59,054 bases of DNA, from contig NZ_KB891223.1 of NCBI RefSeq assembly GCF_000373365.1, positions 1 to 59,054 of the forward strand, written 5' to 3'. The DNA comes from Parafrankia discariae (GTDB lineage Bacteria > Actinomycetota > Actinomycetes > Frankiales > Frankiaceae). This document shows positions 46,390 through 56,200 of this stretch, one piece after another. The stretch's first letter is position 1. Every line of letters starts with the position of its first letter. The notes below the pieces were generated by a model, which did no database searches, was not told where the DNA came from, and saw only the letters and a list, made by a program, of their open reading frames with translations. Position numbers and translations under genes: made by a program.

Positions 46390-47772
46390 CTAGCTGTGGG
46401 TGTGCAGTGGCTTGCCGGCGAGAGCGAGGTGCGCCTCGCCGAGTGCCTCGGAGAGGGTCGGGTGCGGGTGGAGGAGCTGGGCCACGTCGGCGGGGTATGC
46501 CTCCCAGTTGGTGATGAGCTGGGCCTCGGCGATGAGCTCGCCGACCCGGTCGCCCACCATGTGGACACCGACGACCGGGCCGTCCGCCGCCGAGATCACG
46601 GTCACCGCGCCCGCGGAGCGCAGGATCCGTGCCTTTCCGTTGCCCGCCAGGTGGTACGTGGCGGTGTTGATCTCCCCGTGACGTTCCCGGGCGGCGGCCG
46701 CGGTCAGACCCACGGACGCCACCTCGGGATGGGAGTACGTGACCCGCGGGACGTTGTCGTAGTCGACCGGTACCGGGTCGAGCCCGGCGAGCAGCTCGGC
46801 CGCGAGGATGCCCTCGGCGAACGCGACGTGGGCCAGCTGGGGCCCGGGCCGCACGTCCCCGAGGGCGGAGACGGTGGGGAGGTTCGTCCGCAGGTACCTG
46901 TCGACGAGGACGTGGCCGCGTTCCGTCGCGACGCCGACCTCGTCGAGGCCGAGGCCGGCGGAGACCGGGCCGCGGCCGACCGCGACGAGCAGCAGCTCGG
47001 CGTCGACGGTCGACCCGTCCTCGAGGACGACGGTCACCCCCTGGTCGGTGCTCTTCGCGCCCGCCAGCGGCACGCCGAGCCGCAGCGCGACGCCCCGGGC
47101 CCGGAACGCGCGCTCGAGCAGCTTCGAGCTGGCCTCGTCCTCGGCCGGGACCAGATGGCCCAGCGCCTCGACGATGGTCACCTCGGCGCCGAACGAGCGC
47201 CAGACCGACGCGAACTCGCAGCCGATCGCCCCGCCGCCGAGCACGACCACCGAGCGGGGGACGTGCTCCAGCGCCAGCGCGTCCCCGCTGTCGATGACCG
47301 TCCGGTGGTCGAGCTCGAGGCCGGGCAGGGTCCGCGCGGCCGAGCCGGTGGCGAGCAGCACGTGCCGGGCCTCGACCACCCGGTCGCCGACGGCCACCGC
47401 GGTCGGCGACACCAGCCGGCCGAGGCCCGTGACGACCTCGATGCCGCGGGCCCGGACCAGCCCGCTCAGGCCCTTGTACAGGCCGTCGACCACCGAGTCC
47501 CGGTACGCGCCGACCCCGGCCATGTCGATGCCGTCCAGGGTGGCCCGGATGCCGAAGCTCTCACTGGCGGCGACGGTGTCGACGACCTCCGCCGCGTGCA
47601 GCAGTGCCTTCGTCGGGATGCAGCCGCGGTGCAGGCAGGTGCCGCCGAGCTTGTCCTTCTCGATCAGGACGACCCGCAGGCCGAGCTCGGCGGCGCGCAG
47701 CGCGGCGGCGTAGCCGCCGCTGCCGCCCCCGAGGACGACCAGGTCGACGGGACCGGCCGCTGTGTCCGCCAC
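46390..47772 (-). CDS. lpdA: Dihydrolipoamide dehydrogenase
   Basis: 460 residues, usual length. FAD-binding DLVVLGGGSGGYAAALRAAELG; redox disulfide GGTCLHRGCIPTKALLHA; NAD-binding VVLGGGAIGCEFASVW; C-terminal HPHPTLSEAL with the catalytic His. It reoxidises the lipoyl groups of E2 (and of GcvH). The GTG start has AAGGGA upstream. The neighbouring E2 gene on the same strand, with 100 bases between, suggests an operon. In M. tuberculosis lpdC is elsewhere, so this linkage is different. Confidence 0.96.
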   Translation of the reverse strand: MADTAAGPVDLVVLGGGSGGYAAALRAAELGLRVVLIEKDKLGGTCLHRGCIPTKALLHAAEVVDTVAASESFGIRATLDGIDMAGVGAYRDSVVDGLYKGLSGLVRARGIEVVTGLGRLVSPTAVAVGDRVVEARHVLLATGSAARTLPGLELDHRTVIDSGDALALEHVPRSVVVLGGGAIGCEFASVWRSFGAEVTIVEALGHLVPAEDEASSKLLERAFRARGVALRLGVPLAGAKSTDQGVTVVLEDGSTVDAELLLVAVGRGPVSAGLGLDEVGVATERGHVLVDRYLRTNLPTVSALGDVRPGPQLAHVAFAEGILAAELLAGLDPVPVDYDNVPRVTYSHPEVASVGLTAAAARERHGEINTATYHLAGNGKARILRSAGAVTVISAADGPVVGVHMVGDRVGELIAEAQLITNWEAYPADVAQLLHPHPTLSEALGEAHLALAGKPLHTHS

Positions 47773-48043
47773 GCGAGGGGTCCCTTCGTCGTCGACTTGC
47801 GGACGGGTGGGGTCACGGCCTGGCGGCGGCGGGAGCGTGGTCGTCGTCCAGGCCGGTGAGCCCCGCCGGGGCGGCACCCGGGCGCGGGACGGGCGTCCCG
47901 CCGGGTGACACGCTCCGGCCAGCCCAGTCTTTCACGGCGACGCGGTTGCACTGGACAGATGGCGCCGACTGTGCCGCATCACGCGACGTCCGATCGCGTC
48001 ATCGGAACTGTCGCGGAGTGGCGCGCGGCGGCAGCGCCGCACG

Positions 48044-49657
48044 TCACGGGGTGGTGCCGGCCCTGTCCTCGGCGAGCTGGACGAGGGTGCGCACGATGGC
48101 CCCGGTGCCGCCTCTGGGCGTGTAGCCGTAGGGCTCGCCGCCGTTCCAGGACGGACCGGCGATGTCGACGTGCGCCCAGGGGATCTCCTCGGGCACGAAC
48201 GCGGCGAGGAAGTGGGCGGCGAGCAGCATGCCCGCGTCGCGGTTCCCGCCCGGGGCGACGTTGGCCAGGTCGGCGACCACCGAGTCGAGGCTCTTGCGCA
48301 GCTCCGGCGGCATCGGCATCGGCCACACCGTCTCGCCGGCGCGCCCGGCGGCGGCGACCACCGCGTCGGTCGCCTCGGACCGGCCCATCACCCCGCTCGT
48401 GCGGGTGCCCAGCGCCACGATCTGCGCCCCGGTCAGGGTGGCGACGTCGACGACGAGCGCGGGAGTGTCCTCGGACGCGCGGGCCAGCGCGTCGCCGAGC
48501 ACGAGCCGCCCCTCGGCGTCGGTGTTGAGCACCTCGACCCGCTTCCCGCCGCGCAGCGTGATCACGTCGGACGGGCGGATGGCGTCGCCGGAGGGCATGT
48601 TCTCCGCGCACGGCATCCAGCCGGTGACGTTGACCGTCAGGCCCAGCCGGGCGGCCGCGACGACCGCCGCGAGCACGGACGCCGCGCCGGCCATGTCGCT
48701 CTTCATCCACTCCATGGACACCGGCGGCTTCAGCGACAGGCCACCGGAGTCGAACGTGATGCCCTTGCCCACCAGGGCCAGGTCGGTGCCGGCCGGACCC
48801 GTGCCGGCCGGGTCGCCCGCGGCGGCCCTGGCGCCGGTGGCGCCCTGGTAGCGCAGCCGGATCAGCCGCGGCGGGTTGACCGAGCCCTGGCCGACGCCGA
48901 GCAGGCCCCCGTAGCCGCCCTCGGCGAGCGCCTCCTCGTCGAGCACGGTCACCTCGACGCCGGCCGCGCCGCCGCGCTCGACCGCGATCTCGGCCAGCCG
49001 GGCCGGCGAGAGGTGGCTCGGCGGGGTGTTCACCAGGTCCCGCACCAGTGCGACGGCGTCACCGATGATCGTCGCGCGTTCCAGCGCGGCCTCGGCCGCC
49101 GCCAGGTCGGCCGGATCATCGACCGTCAGGACCAGCTCGCGCACGGGTGCCGGCCCGCTCGGCGCGGCGCGCAGGCTGTCGAACGCGTAGGCGCCCAGCA
49201 GCGAGCCCTCGGCCGCCGCGCGCAGCGTCGCCGCGGTCGGTCGGCCGGCGGCGAGCGCGAGGGTCGAGGCGACCCGGGCGGTGCCGACGAGCGCGCGGAC
49301 GGCGGCACCGGCCGCCCGGCGCAGCGTCTCGTGGTCCGGTCCGGCGTCGGCCCCGTCGCCGGCGGCTCCGGCCGTTCCGGCGGCTCCGGCGGTGAACGCG
49401 GCGTGCTCCCCGACGCCGACCGCGAGCACGGTCGAGGCCTTCAGGGTCCCGAGCGTGGCGAAGCGGACGATGTCGCCGGTGGCTCCGGTCGCGCCGAGGT
49501 CGGCGAGGATCCGGGCCAGTCGGCCGCCGAGCGCCGCGTCGAGGGCGCCGGTCCCGCCGAGGGGCACCGGACCGTCGTCGCCCTTGGCCATTCCGATCAC
49601 GACGGCGTCGACGTCGAGGTCGGTGAGGGCTGCGGAGGCGGCAGAGGTGACGGTCAT
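48044..49657 (-). CDS. pepA: Leucyl aminopeptidase (M17)
   Basis: 537 residues, M17 family. The metal sites are in [29 protein letters not shown] and [15 protein letters not shown], followed by [16 protein letters not shown]. Zinc/manganese-dependent cytosolic aminopeptidase of protein turnover. The N-terminal region (residues 90-140) is Ala/Gly-rich and variable. The ATG at 49657 has TACGCT exactly 6 bases upstream. Divergent from gcvT. Corresponds to pepB (Rv2213). Confidence 0.96.
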   Translation of the reverse strand: MTVTSAASAALTDLDVDAVVIGMAKGDDGPVPLGGTGALDAALGGRLARILADLGATGATGDIVRFATLGTLKASTVLAVGVGEHAAFTAGAAGTAGAAGDGADAGPDHETLRRAAGAAVRALVGTARVASTLALAAGRPTAATLRAAAEGSLLGAYAFDSLRAAPSGPAPVRELVLTVDDPADLAAAEAALERATIIGDAVALVRDLVNTPPSHLSPARLAEIAVERGGAAGVEVTVLDEEALAEGGYGGLLGVGQGSVNPPRLIRLRYQGATGARAAAGDPAGTGPAGTDLALVGKGITFDSGGLSLKPPVSMEWMKSDMAGAASVLAAVVAAARLGLTVNVTGWMPCAENMPSGDAIRPSDVITLRGGKRVEVLNTDAEGRLVLGDALARASEDTPALVVDVATLTGAQIVALGTRTSGVMGRSEATDAVVAAAGRAGETVWPMPMPPELRKSLDSVVADLANVAPGGNRDAGMLLAAHFLAAFVPEEIPWAHVDIAGPSWNGGEPYGYTPRGGTGAIVRTLVQLAEDRAGTTP

Positions 49658-49663
49658 GCTCCG

Positions 49664-49669
49664 AGCGTA
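49664..49669 (-). promoter_or_regulatory. Predicted -10 element, leaderless pepA
   Basis: TACGCT on the minus strand, 6 bases before the ATG at 49657. Confidence 0.6.
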
Positions 49670-49813
49670 TTGGGCTCCGAGACCCGTGGCCTGGTGTGGC
49701 ACCGCCGCGATGGCCGGCCTGCGTCCGGAGGGGACGGCGGGAAACCGTCCCGTCACCGCCGGGTGGTTGCCCGCGGGGCGCCGCCGACGTCCCGGAGTGA
49801 CGTCCCGGGCGGC

Positions 49814-49819
49814 TACGCT
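49814..49819 (+). promoter_or_regulatory. Predicted -10 element, leaderless gcvT
   Basis: TACGCT followed by 6 bases and the ATG at 49826. Identical hexamer to those of pepA, nadE and lipB. Confidence 0.6.
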
Positions 49820-49825
49820 GCCGGC

Positions 49826-50923
49826 ATGGGAGAGCTGCGTCGGTCCCCGCTGCACGAGCGGCACATCGAGCTGGGCGCCAAGACGGCCGCCTTCGGCGGG
49901 TGGGAGATGCCGATCGAGTACGCCGGCCGGGGCGTGCTCGCCGAGCACGCGGCCGTCCGTGGCGCGGTGGGGGTCTTCGACGTCAGCCACCTCGGCAAGG
50001 CCCGGGTCGCCGGCCCCGGCGCGGCCGAGTTCGTCAACGCCTGCCTGACCAACGACCTGCGGCGGGTCGGTGCCGGCCAGGCGCAGTACACGCTGTGCTG
50101 CGACGAGAGCGGCGGCGTCGTCGACGACCTGATCGCGTACCACTACGCCGCCGACGACGTGTTCCTCGTCCCCAACGCGGCCAACACCGCCGAGGTCGTC
50201 CGGCGGCTCGCCGCGCAGGCGCCCGCCGGCGTCGCCGTCACCGACCTGCACACCGAGTTCGCGGTGCTCGCGGTGCAGGGGCCCGCCGCGCCGCAGGCGC
50301 TGCGCGCGCTCGGCCTGCCCGCCGACGGCGCCTACATGAGCTTCGCCGACGCCGAGTGGAAGGGGCGGCCGGTCATCGTCTGCCGCTCCGGCTACACCGG
50401 CGAGACCGGTTTCGAGCTGCTGCCACGCTGGGCGGACGCGGTGCCGCTCTGGGACGAGCTGATGACGGCGGTGACCGGCCTCGGTGGCCTGCCCTGTGGC
50501 CTCGGCGCCCGGGACACCCTGCGTACCGAGATGGGCTACCCGCTGCACGGCCAGGACCTCTCCCTGTCCATCAGCCCGGTGCAGGCCCGGTCGGGGTGGG
50601 CCGTCGGCTGGGACAAGCCGGCGTTCTGGGGCCGCGAGGCGCTGCTCGCCGAGCGCGCGGCGGGCCCGGTCCGGTCGCTGTGGGGGCTGCGCTCGAACGA
50701 CCGCGGCATCCCGCGCCCGCACATGCGGGTGAGCGGGCCGGACGGCGCCGAGCTCGGCGAGGTCACCAGCGGCACGTTCTCCCCGACCCTGCGGCAGGGC
50801 ATCGGCCTGGCCCTGCTCGACCGCTCCGTGACGGCCGGCGACGAGGTGACCGTCGACGTGCGCGGCCGCGTCTCGACGATGACGGTCGTCCGCCCACCGT
50901 TCGTCTCCGCCTCGCCCAGGTGA
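49826..50923 (+). CDS. gcvT: Glycine cleavage system aminomethyltransferase (T protein)
   Basis: 365 residues. Family segments include [50 protein letters not shown] (catalytic Asp), [12 protein letters not shown] and [18 protein letters not shown], ending with [12 protein letters not shown]. It takes the aminomethyl group from lipoylated H protein and hands a methylene to tetrahydrofolate. gcvH and gcvP are not in this window. Start fixed by the -10-like hexamer 6 bases upstream. Corresponds to Rv2211c. Confidence 0.96.
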   Translation: MGELRRSPLHERHIELGAKTAAFGGWEMPIEYAGRGVLAEHAAVRGAVGVFDVSHLGKARVAGPGAAEFVNACLTNDLRRVGAGQAQYTLCCDESGGVVDDLIAYHYAADDVFLVPNAANTAEVVRRLAAQAPAGVAVTDLHTEFAVLAVQGPAAPQALRALGLPADGAYMSFADAEWKGRPVIVCRSGYTGETGFELLPRWADAVPLWDELMTAVTGLGGLPCGLGARDTLRTEMGYPLHGQDLSLSISPVQARSGWAVGWDKPAFWGREALLAERAAGPVRSLWGLRSNDRGIPRPHMRVSGPDGAELGEVTSGTFSPTLRQGIGLALLDRSVTAGDEVTVDVRGRVSTMTVVRPPFVSASPR

Positions 50924-50942
50924 CACCGGCGGGCCCCGACGC

Positions 50943-50961
50943 CCGGGCGGTGCTCGCCCGG
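50943..50961. terminator. Hairpin between convergent genes
   Basis: 7-bp GC stem (CCGGGCG with CGCCCGG) with a 5-base loop, between the gcvT and cobS stops. Confidence 0.55.
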
Positions 50962-50963
50962 CG

Positions 50964-51791
50964 CTAGTCGAGGCCGAGGGAGCGCAGGACCGGGTTCGGG
51001 ATCGTCGACGCCATCATCAACAGGGTCACCATCGACGTGATCTCCACCGTGGCGCCGAGAGTGTCCCCGGTGATGCCGCCGAAGCGCCGTACCAGGCGGC
51101 GGCGTAGCGCGATGGACACCGCGACACCCACGGCGGCGGCGACGATCGCGCGGACCGCCCGTCCGGTGTCACCTCCGTCGTAGTCGAGCCGGCCGGCAAG
51201 CCCCGCGACGACGAGCACGCCCGCCGTCGCCAGCGCCGCGTCCCGCCGCCGCACGGTGCCGGCGACCAGGGCACCCAGCCCCTCCGCGCGGGCGGAGGGA
51301 ACGCCCCCGACGCAGGACAGGGTGACCGCGAGGCGGCCGGTCATCGCCGCGACCAGGATCGAGACCGTCCCGCGGTGGGCCGTGATCGCGACGCTGAGCG
51401 CGCTGACCTGGATGAGCACGACGAACAGGACGGCGATCGCCCCGAACGCGCCGATGGTCGACTCCCGCATCACGGCCAGCGCGCGTTCCCTCCCGCCGCG
51501 GACGCCGAACGCGTCCCCCACGTCGGCCAGCCCGTCCAGGTGCAGGCCGCGGGTGAGCAACGCGAGCAGGGCGACGCCGAGCACGGCGGGCAGCAGGGTC
51601 TGCGGGCGTTCGTGCGGGACCTTCGTGACGACGCGTGCCGTCACCACCAGCAGCGCGCTGGCGAGTCCGAGCACCAGGCCGACCAGCGGGGCGAGGGCCA
51701 TGGCGCGCCCGGCGACCGTCCGGTCCAGGCGTTCCGGGCCGCGCACGGGTAGCACGGTGAGCAGGGTGAACGCCGCGCGGGCCTCGATCAT
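50964..51791 (-). CDS. cobS: Adenosylcobinamide-GDP ribazoletransferase
   Basis: About 275 residues, an integral membrane enzyme with some six hydrophobic helices. Family motifs are FTLLTVLPV near the start, and the conserved GLHLDGLADVGDAFG and REERALAVM-like segment (GRERALAVMRESTIGAFG). It joins alpha-ribazole to adenosyl-GDP-cobinamide. The ATG at 51791, 7 bases after the cobT stop, fits the family start; an ATG at 51839 inside cobT is an alternative giving 291 residues. Translational coupling to cobT is likely. Confidence 0.92.
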   Translation of the reverse strand: MIEARAAFTLLTVLPVRGPERLDRTVAGRAMALAPLVGLVLGLASALLVVTARVVTKVPHERPQTLLPAVLGVALLALLTRGLHLDGLADVGDAFGVRGGRERALAVMRESTIGAFGAIAVLFVVLIQVSALSVAITAHRGTVSILVAAMTGRLAVTLSCVGGVPSARAEGLGALVAGTVRRRDAALATAGVLVVAGLAGRLDYDGGDTGRAVRAIVAAAVGVAVSIALRRRLVRRFGGITGDTLGATVEITSMVTLLMMASTIPNPVLRSLGLD

Positions 51792-51798
51792 CAGCTGG

Positions 51799-53181
51799 TC
51801 ACGGCGCGCTGGCGGCAGTGCCGTCGTCGCGCGGCTCATCGTCGCGCGGCCCGGTGGGGGCTGGTGGGGTCTGGAGCGCCTCGGGCGTGATCAGGCCGAG
51901 CATCCCCAGGTCGAGCCCGGGCCGGCCGGAACCTGTCGGCCCGGGGGCACCGGGGGCATCGGGGGCATCGGGAGCGGGCAGGTCCGACTCGGCGTCGGCG
52001 GTGCTGGTGGCCGCGACGGCGTCGGTGGCGTCGGTCGGGTCGGCCTCGGTGGGCGCGGCGGGTTCCTTGGCGCTCACGCCGGCCTGGTCGAACGTAGCCA
52101 TCTCGGCCAGTGTGGCCTGCGCGGCCGTGAGGATCGGGACGGCCAGCAGCGCGCCGGTGCCCTCCCCGAGCCGCAGGCCGGCGTCCACGAGCGGCTCCAG
52201 CCCGAGGTGGTCGAGGACGAGGCGCTGCGCCGGCTCGGTGGAGCGGGTGCCCGCGACCCACCACCGCTTCGCCCCGGGCGCGATCCTCTCGGCGGCCAGC
52301 GCCGCCGCGCAGACGATCACGCCGTCGAGCACGACGGGCGTGCGCCGCACGCCGGCCTGGACGAGCAGGCCGGCGAGCGCGGCGAGATCCGCCCCGCCGG
52401 CGATCCGCAGGACCGCGCGCGCGTCGCCGGTGGAGGGCCGGGCCCGGCGCATCGCGTCCCGGATCGCGGCCGTCTTGAGCATCCAGCGCTCGTCGTCGAT
52501 GCCGGTGCCGCGCCCGACGACCTCGATCGGCTCGCGGTCGAGCAGCGTGCCCACCACGGCGGCGGCGGGCGTGGTGTTGCCGATGCCCATCTCACCGGGG
52601 ACGAGCAGGTCCGCGCCGGCGTCGATCTCCTCGTCGGCGATCAGCCGGCCGACGGCGAAGGCGGCGTCGACCTCGGCGGCGGTGAGCGCGTCGGTCCGGT
52701 CGATCCGCCCGCTGCCGCGCCGGACCCGGTACCGCTCGGGGGGCGCGCTGCCGTCCGCCCCGCCCGGGGTGGTGGGCACGGGGGTGTCGACGGCGACGTC
52801 CACCACCCGGACCGACGCGCCGACCTGGCGGGCGAGCACGTTGACCGCCGCCCCGCCGGCGGCGAAGTTCGCGACCATCTGCGCGGTCACCTCGGACGGG
52901 AACGCGGAGACACCGGCCGTGGCGATGCCGTGGTCCCCGGCGATGACCACCACCCGGACCCGGCGCAGTGGCCGCGGCGGGCAGGTGCCCTGCGCGCCGG
53001 CGATCCAGACCGACAGCTCCTCGAGGCGGCCCAGGGCGCCCGGTGGTTTGGTGAGCAGTCCCTGCCGGTGGCGCGCGGCCGTCATGGCCTCGTGATCGAG
53101 GTCGGGGACGACCGGTACGGCGTCCGGCGCGGGCGCGAGGGCGGGCGCGGCGGCGGGTTCCGCGGCCGGGGTGATGTCCAC
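51799..53181 (-). CDS. cobT: Nicotinate-nucleotide-dimethylbenzimidazole phosphoribosyltransferase
   Basis: 460 residues, longer than the usual 350. Motifs are [62 protein letters not shown] and the catalytic Glu in [12 protein letters not shown]. It activates the lower ligand for B12. The last 100 residues (from about 355) are an acidic/Pro/Ala low-complexity tail not part of the enzyme fold. GTG start; divergent from the STAND gene, with a repeated motif between. Matches Rv2207-Rv2208 together with cobS. Confidence 0.94.
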   Translation of the reverse strand: MDITPAAEPAAAPALAPAPDAVPVVPDLDHEAMTAARHRQGLLTKPPGALGRLEELSVWIAGAQGTCPPRPLRRVRVVVIAGDHGIATAGVSAFPSEVTAQMVANFAAGGAAVNVLARQVGASVRVVDVAVDTPVPTTPGGADGSAPPERYRVRRGSGRIDRTDALTAAEVDAAFAVGRLIADEEIDAGADLLVPGEMGIGNTTPAAAVVGTLLDREPIEVVGRGTGIDDERWMLKTAAIRDAMRRARPSTGDARAVLRIAGGADLAALAGLLVQAGVRRTPVVLDGVIVCAAALAAERIAPGAKRWWVAGTRSTEPAQRLVLDHLGLEPLVDAGLRLGEGTGALLAVPILTAAQATLAEMATFDQAGVSAKEPAAPTEADPTDATDAVAATSTADAESDLPAPDAPDAPGAPGPTGSGRPGLDLGMLGLITPEALQTPPAPTGPRDDEPRDDGTAASAP

Positions 53182-53187
53182 TGGTCC

Positions 53188-53268
53188 TTATTACCTGAAT
53201 AACCTGACCGCCGACCCGGGTGACGTCCCGAGGCGTCGGCGCGCCCAGCCGGGAGTGATCAGGTAATT
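53188..53268. repeat. Three-copy CAGGTWAT-like motif between cobT and the STAND gene
   Basis: Minus strand: CAGGTAATAA (53188-53197) and CAGGTTATT (53198-53206), in tandem directly upstream of cobT. Plus strand: CAGGTAATT (53260-53268), overlapping the -10-like hexamer of the STAND gene. The two sites face their own genes, as expected of a shared regulator or matching promoters. Confidence 0.6.
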
Positions 53269-53269
53269 T
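53264..53269 (+). promoter_or_regulatory. Predicted -10 element, leaderless STAND gene
   Basis: TAATTT followed by 7 bases and the GTG at 53277. Confidence 0.6.
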
Positions 53270-53276
53270 GCCGGTT

Positions 53277-56200
53277 GTGTCTGTGCCGGAGCGGCTGCCG
53301 TCCGAACCGTCCGGCAGCCTCGCGGTGCCCGCCGTGCCGGACGTGCTGGCGGCGGGTCCGGTCGAGCTGCGGGGCGAGTCCGGGATGTGGCCCGCGGGGC
53401 TGGTCGCCCCGTGGGTGGGGGACCCGCGTGGCCCGGACCGCCGTCGGACGATCTTCCTCAGCCACACCGCCGAGCTGCGGCGCTTCCCGCGGGACCGGTC
53501 GTTCGTGGCCGCCGCCGAGCGTGCCGTCGCGCTGGCCGGTGACCGCGTCGTCGACATGGAGTACTTCGGCGCCCGCGCCGACAACCCGGCGGAGTTCTGC
53601 GTCCGGCAGGTCCAGGAGAGCGACGTCTACGTCGGCCTCATCGGGTTCCGGTACGGGTCACCCGTCCGGGAGCTGCCGCACCTGTCCTACACCGAGCTGG
53701 AGTTCCAGGCGGCCACCGAGGCGGGCATGCCCCGCCTGGTGTTCCTCCTCGAGGACGACGCGGAGGTCCCGTTCCGCGACTTCGTCGACGTCGCCCACGG
53801 CGAGCGGCAGGAGGCCTTCCGCGCGCGACTGCGCGACGGCGGCACCATCGTCGCCGGTTTCCGGGACGGCCGGCTGGAGACCGCCGTGCTCGACGCCCTG
53901 GTCAAGCTGCGGGACAGCGAGCGGCGGGCGGTCGCCGCGGTCTCCGGGTTCGGCGACGCGCCCCCGGGCCACCCGGGCCATCCCGGCCCGCGGCCCGTCC
54001 TCGTTCCGGGCGGTGGATGGCTGCGCCGCCCCTGGATGGTGCCGGCCGTCCGGGGGCTGGTGGAACGCCCGGAGCTCAGCGAGGCCGTCCTGCGCCGGCT
54101 GCTGCCGTCCACGGGTGCGCCGGGCGTTCCGGGAGGTCCAGGCGTCCCGGATGTCCCGGCTTCCTCGGGTCCCCCGACCGGTGCCGAGGTGGTCCCGCGC
54201 CCGGTGGTGCTCACGGGTGCCGGCGGGTTCGGGAAGACGACGCTGGCCGCGGCCGTGTGCGGCAGCCCGCGGATCGCCCGCCGGTTCGCCGGCGGGGTGC
54301 TGTGGGTGACCCTCGGCGAGTCGCTGGCCGGCGCGCACCTGGCCGACCGGATCAACGACCTGAGCGAGGCGCTGTCCGGGGTCCGCCCGACGCTGTCGGA
54401 CCCCGAGCAGGCCGGGTTCCGCCTCGGCGAGCTGCTCGGTGCCGAGCCTCGGCTGCTCGTCCTGGACGACGTGTGGCGGCGCGCCCAGCTCCGCCCGTTC
54501 CTGCAGGGCGGCTCGGGCTGCGTCCGTCTGATCACCACGCGGATGCTCGGGCTGCCGCCGGACGCCGACGTCGTCCCGGTGCCCGCGATGGCCGACGGCG
54601 AGGCGGTGAGCCTGCTGACCCGGGACGTCCCCGCGCCGTTGCCGGAGGCGGTCCTGCGCCGGCTGCTGGTGGTCACCGGCCGCTGGCCGGTGCTGCTCGC
54701 GCTGGTCAACCGGGCGGTCGTCCGCCAGACCCGGGACGGCATGTCGGTGCCCCGCGCGGCCGAGCGGGTGCTGCGCCGGCTGGAACGGCGCGGCCCGACC
54801 GCGCTGGACGTCAGCCGGGTCGAGGAGCGGACGCTCGCCGTGGAGGCGACGCTGTCGGCGAGCCTGGGCCTGCTCACCGGCGACCGGCTCGACCGGTACC
54901 TCGAACTGGCCGTCTTCGGCGAGGACGTGGAGATCCCGCGGGACGTCCTGGACGCCTACTGGGCGGCGACCGGCGATCTCGACCCCGACGAGGTCGACGA
55001 CCTGTGCCAGGAGTTCGCCGACCTGTCGCTCGTCGTGGCCTACCGGCGGGACCCGCCGTCGCTGGTGCTGCAGGACGTCCTGCGGACCTACCTGCGGGCC
55101 CGGGTCGGGGCCGAGCGCCTGCGCGAGCTGGACGGCGTCCTGTGCGACGCGCTCGCCGGAATGATCAGCGGCGACCCCGGCGACCCCGGCGACCCCGGCG
55201 ACCCCGGCGACCCCGGCGACCCCGGGGGCGTCGGACCGGGCGGTGGGGTGCGGGCCCCGTGGTGGACGGCGCCGCGGCGGGCCGGCTACCTCTGGGAGCA
55301 TCTCGCCCGGCACCTGGCCGGAGCCGGCCGGCACGACGAGCTCGCCGGGCTGCTCGGGGACCTGCGCTGGACGGTCGGGAAGCTCGCCGTCGCCCGACTC
55401 GGGCCGGTGGCGGTCGAGGCCGACCTGGCCGTCGCCGCCGGGGTGCGCCCGGACGACCCGGTACTGCCCGCGCTGAGCCGGGCGCTCGGGCAGAACGCGC
55501 ACCTGCTCGGCCCCACCGAGCCCCCCGAGGCGCTGGGCGCGGTCCTGCTGAGCCGGCTCGACGGCATCCGCGCGCTGGAACCGGCCCGCGCCGCGCTGGC
55601 CCGGCGGCTGAGCGGCCCCCGCCTGGTCAACCGGTGGACCCTGCCCGACCAGCCGCACCCGGCGCTGCGCCGGGTGCTGGCCGGCCACCACCGCCAGGTC
55701 CTCGCGCTGGCCGTCGCCCCGGACGGGTCGTGGCTGGCCTCCGCCGGAATGGACGGCACCGTCCGCACCTGGACGGTCGGCGCCGGCACGGCGCGCTCGG
55801 TGCTCACCGGCCACGTCGGCCAGGTGCTCGGCGTCGCGGCGGCACCCGGCAGTGGCTGGCTCGTCTCGGCCGGCGAGGACGGCACCGCCCGCGTCTGGGA
55901 CGTCCCCGGTGACGAGGCCCGCGGTGACGAGGCCCGCGGTGACCTGGACGACGGGGAGCCGGGTGATCCCGGGGAGCGGGAGCGGCGCGGCCGGGAGCCC
56001 GAGGGAGTCGACCCGGTGGCGCGGCTCGTCCTGCGCGGCCACGACGGCCCGGTGAACGGCTGCGCGGTGACCGCCGACGGCACCGTCGTGATCACCGTCG
56101 GCGGCGACGGCGCGCTGCGGACCTGGGACGCCGCCACCGGCGCGCCGAGGCTCGCGGTGCCGGTCACCGACGGGCGGCTGCGCTGCTGCGCCACCGGGCC

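Noticed and set aside
48170-50923. Plus-strand frame of about 917 codons running through pepA into gcvT
   Set aside because: Only the gcvT part is real; the N-terminal part is the antisense of pepA.
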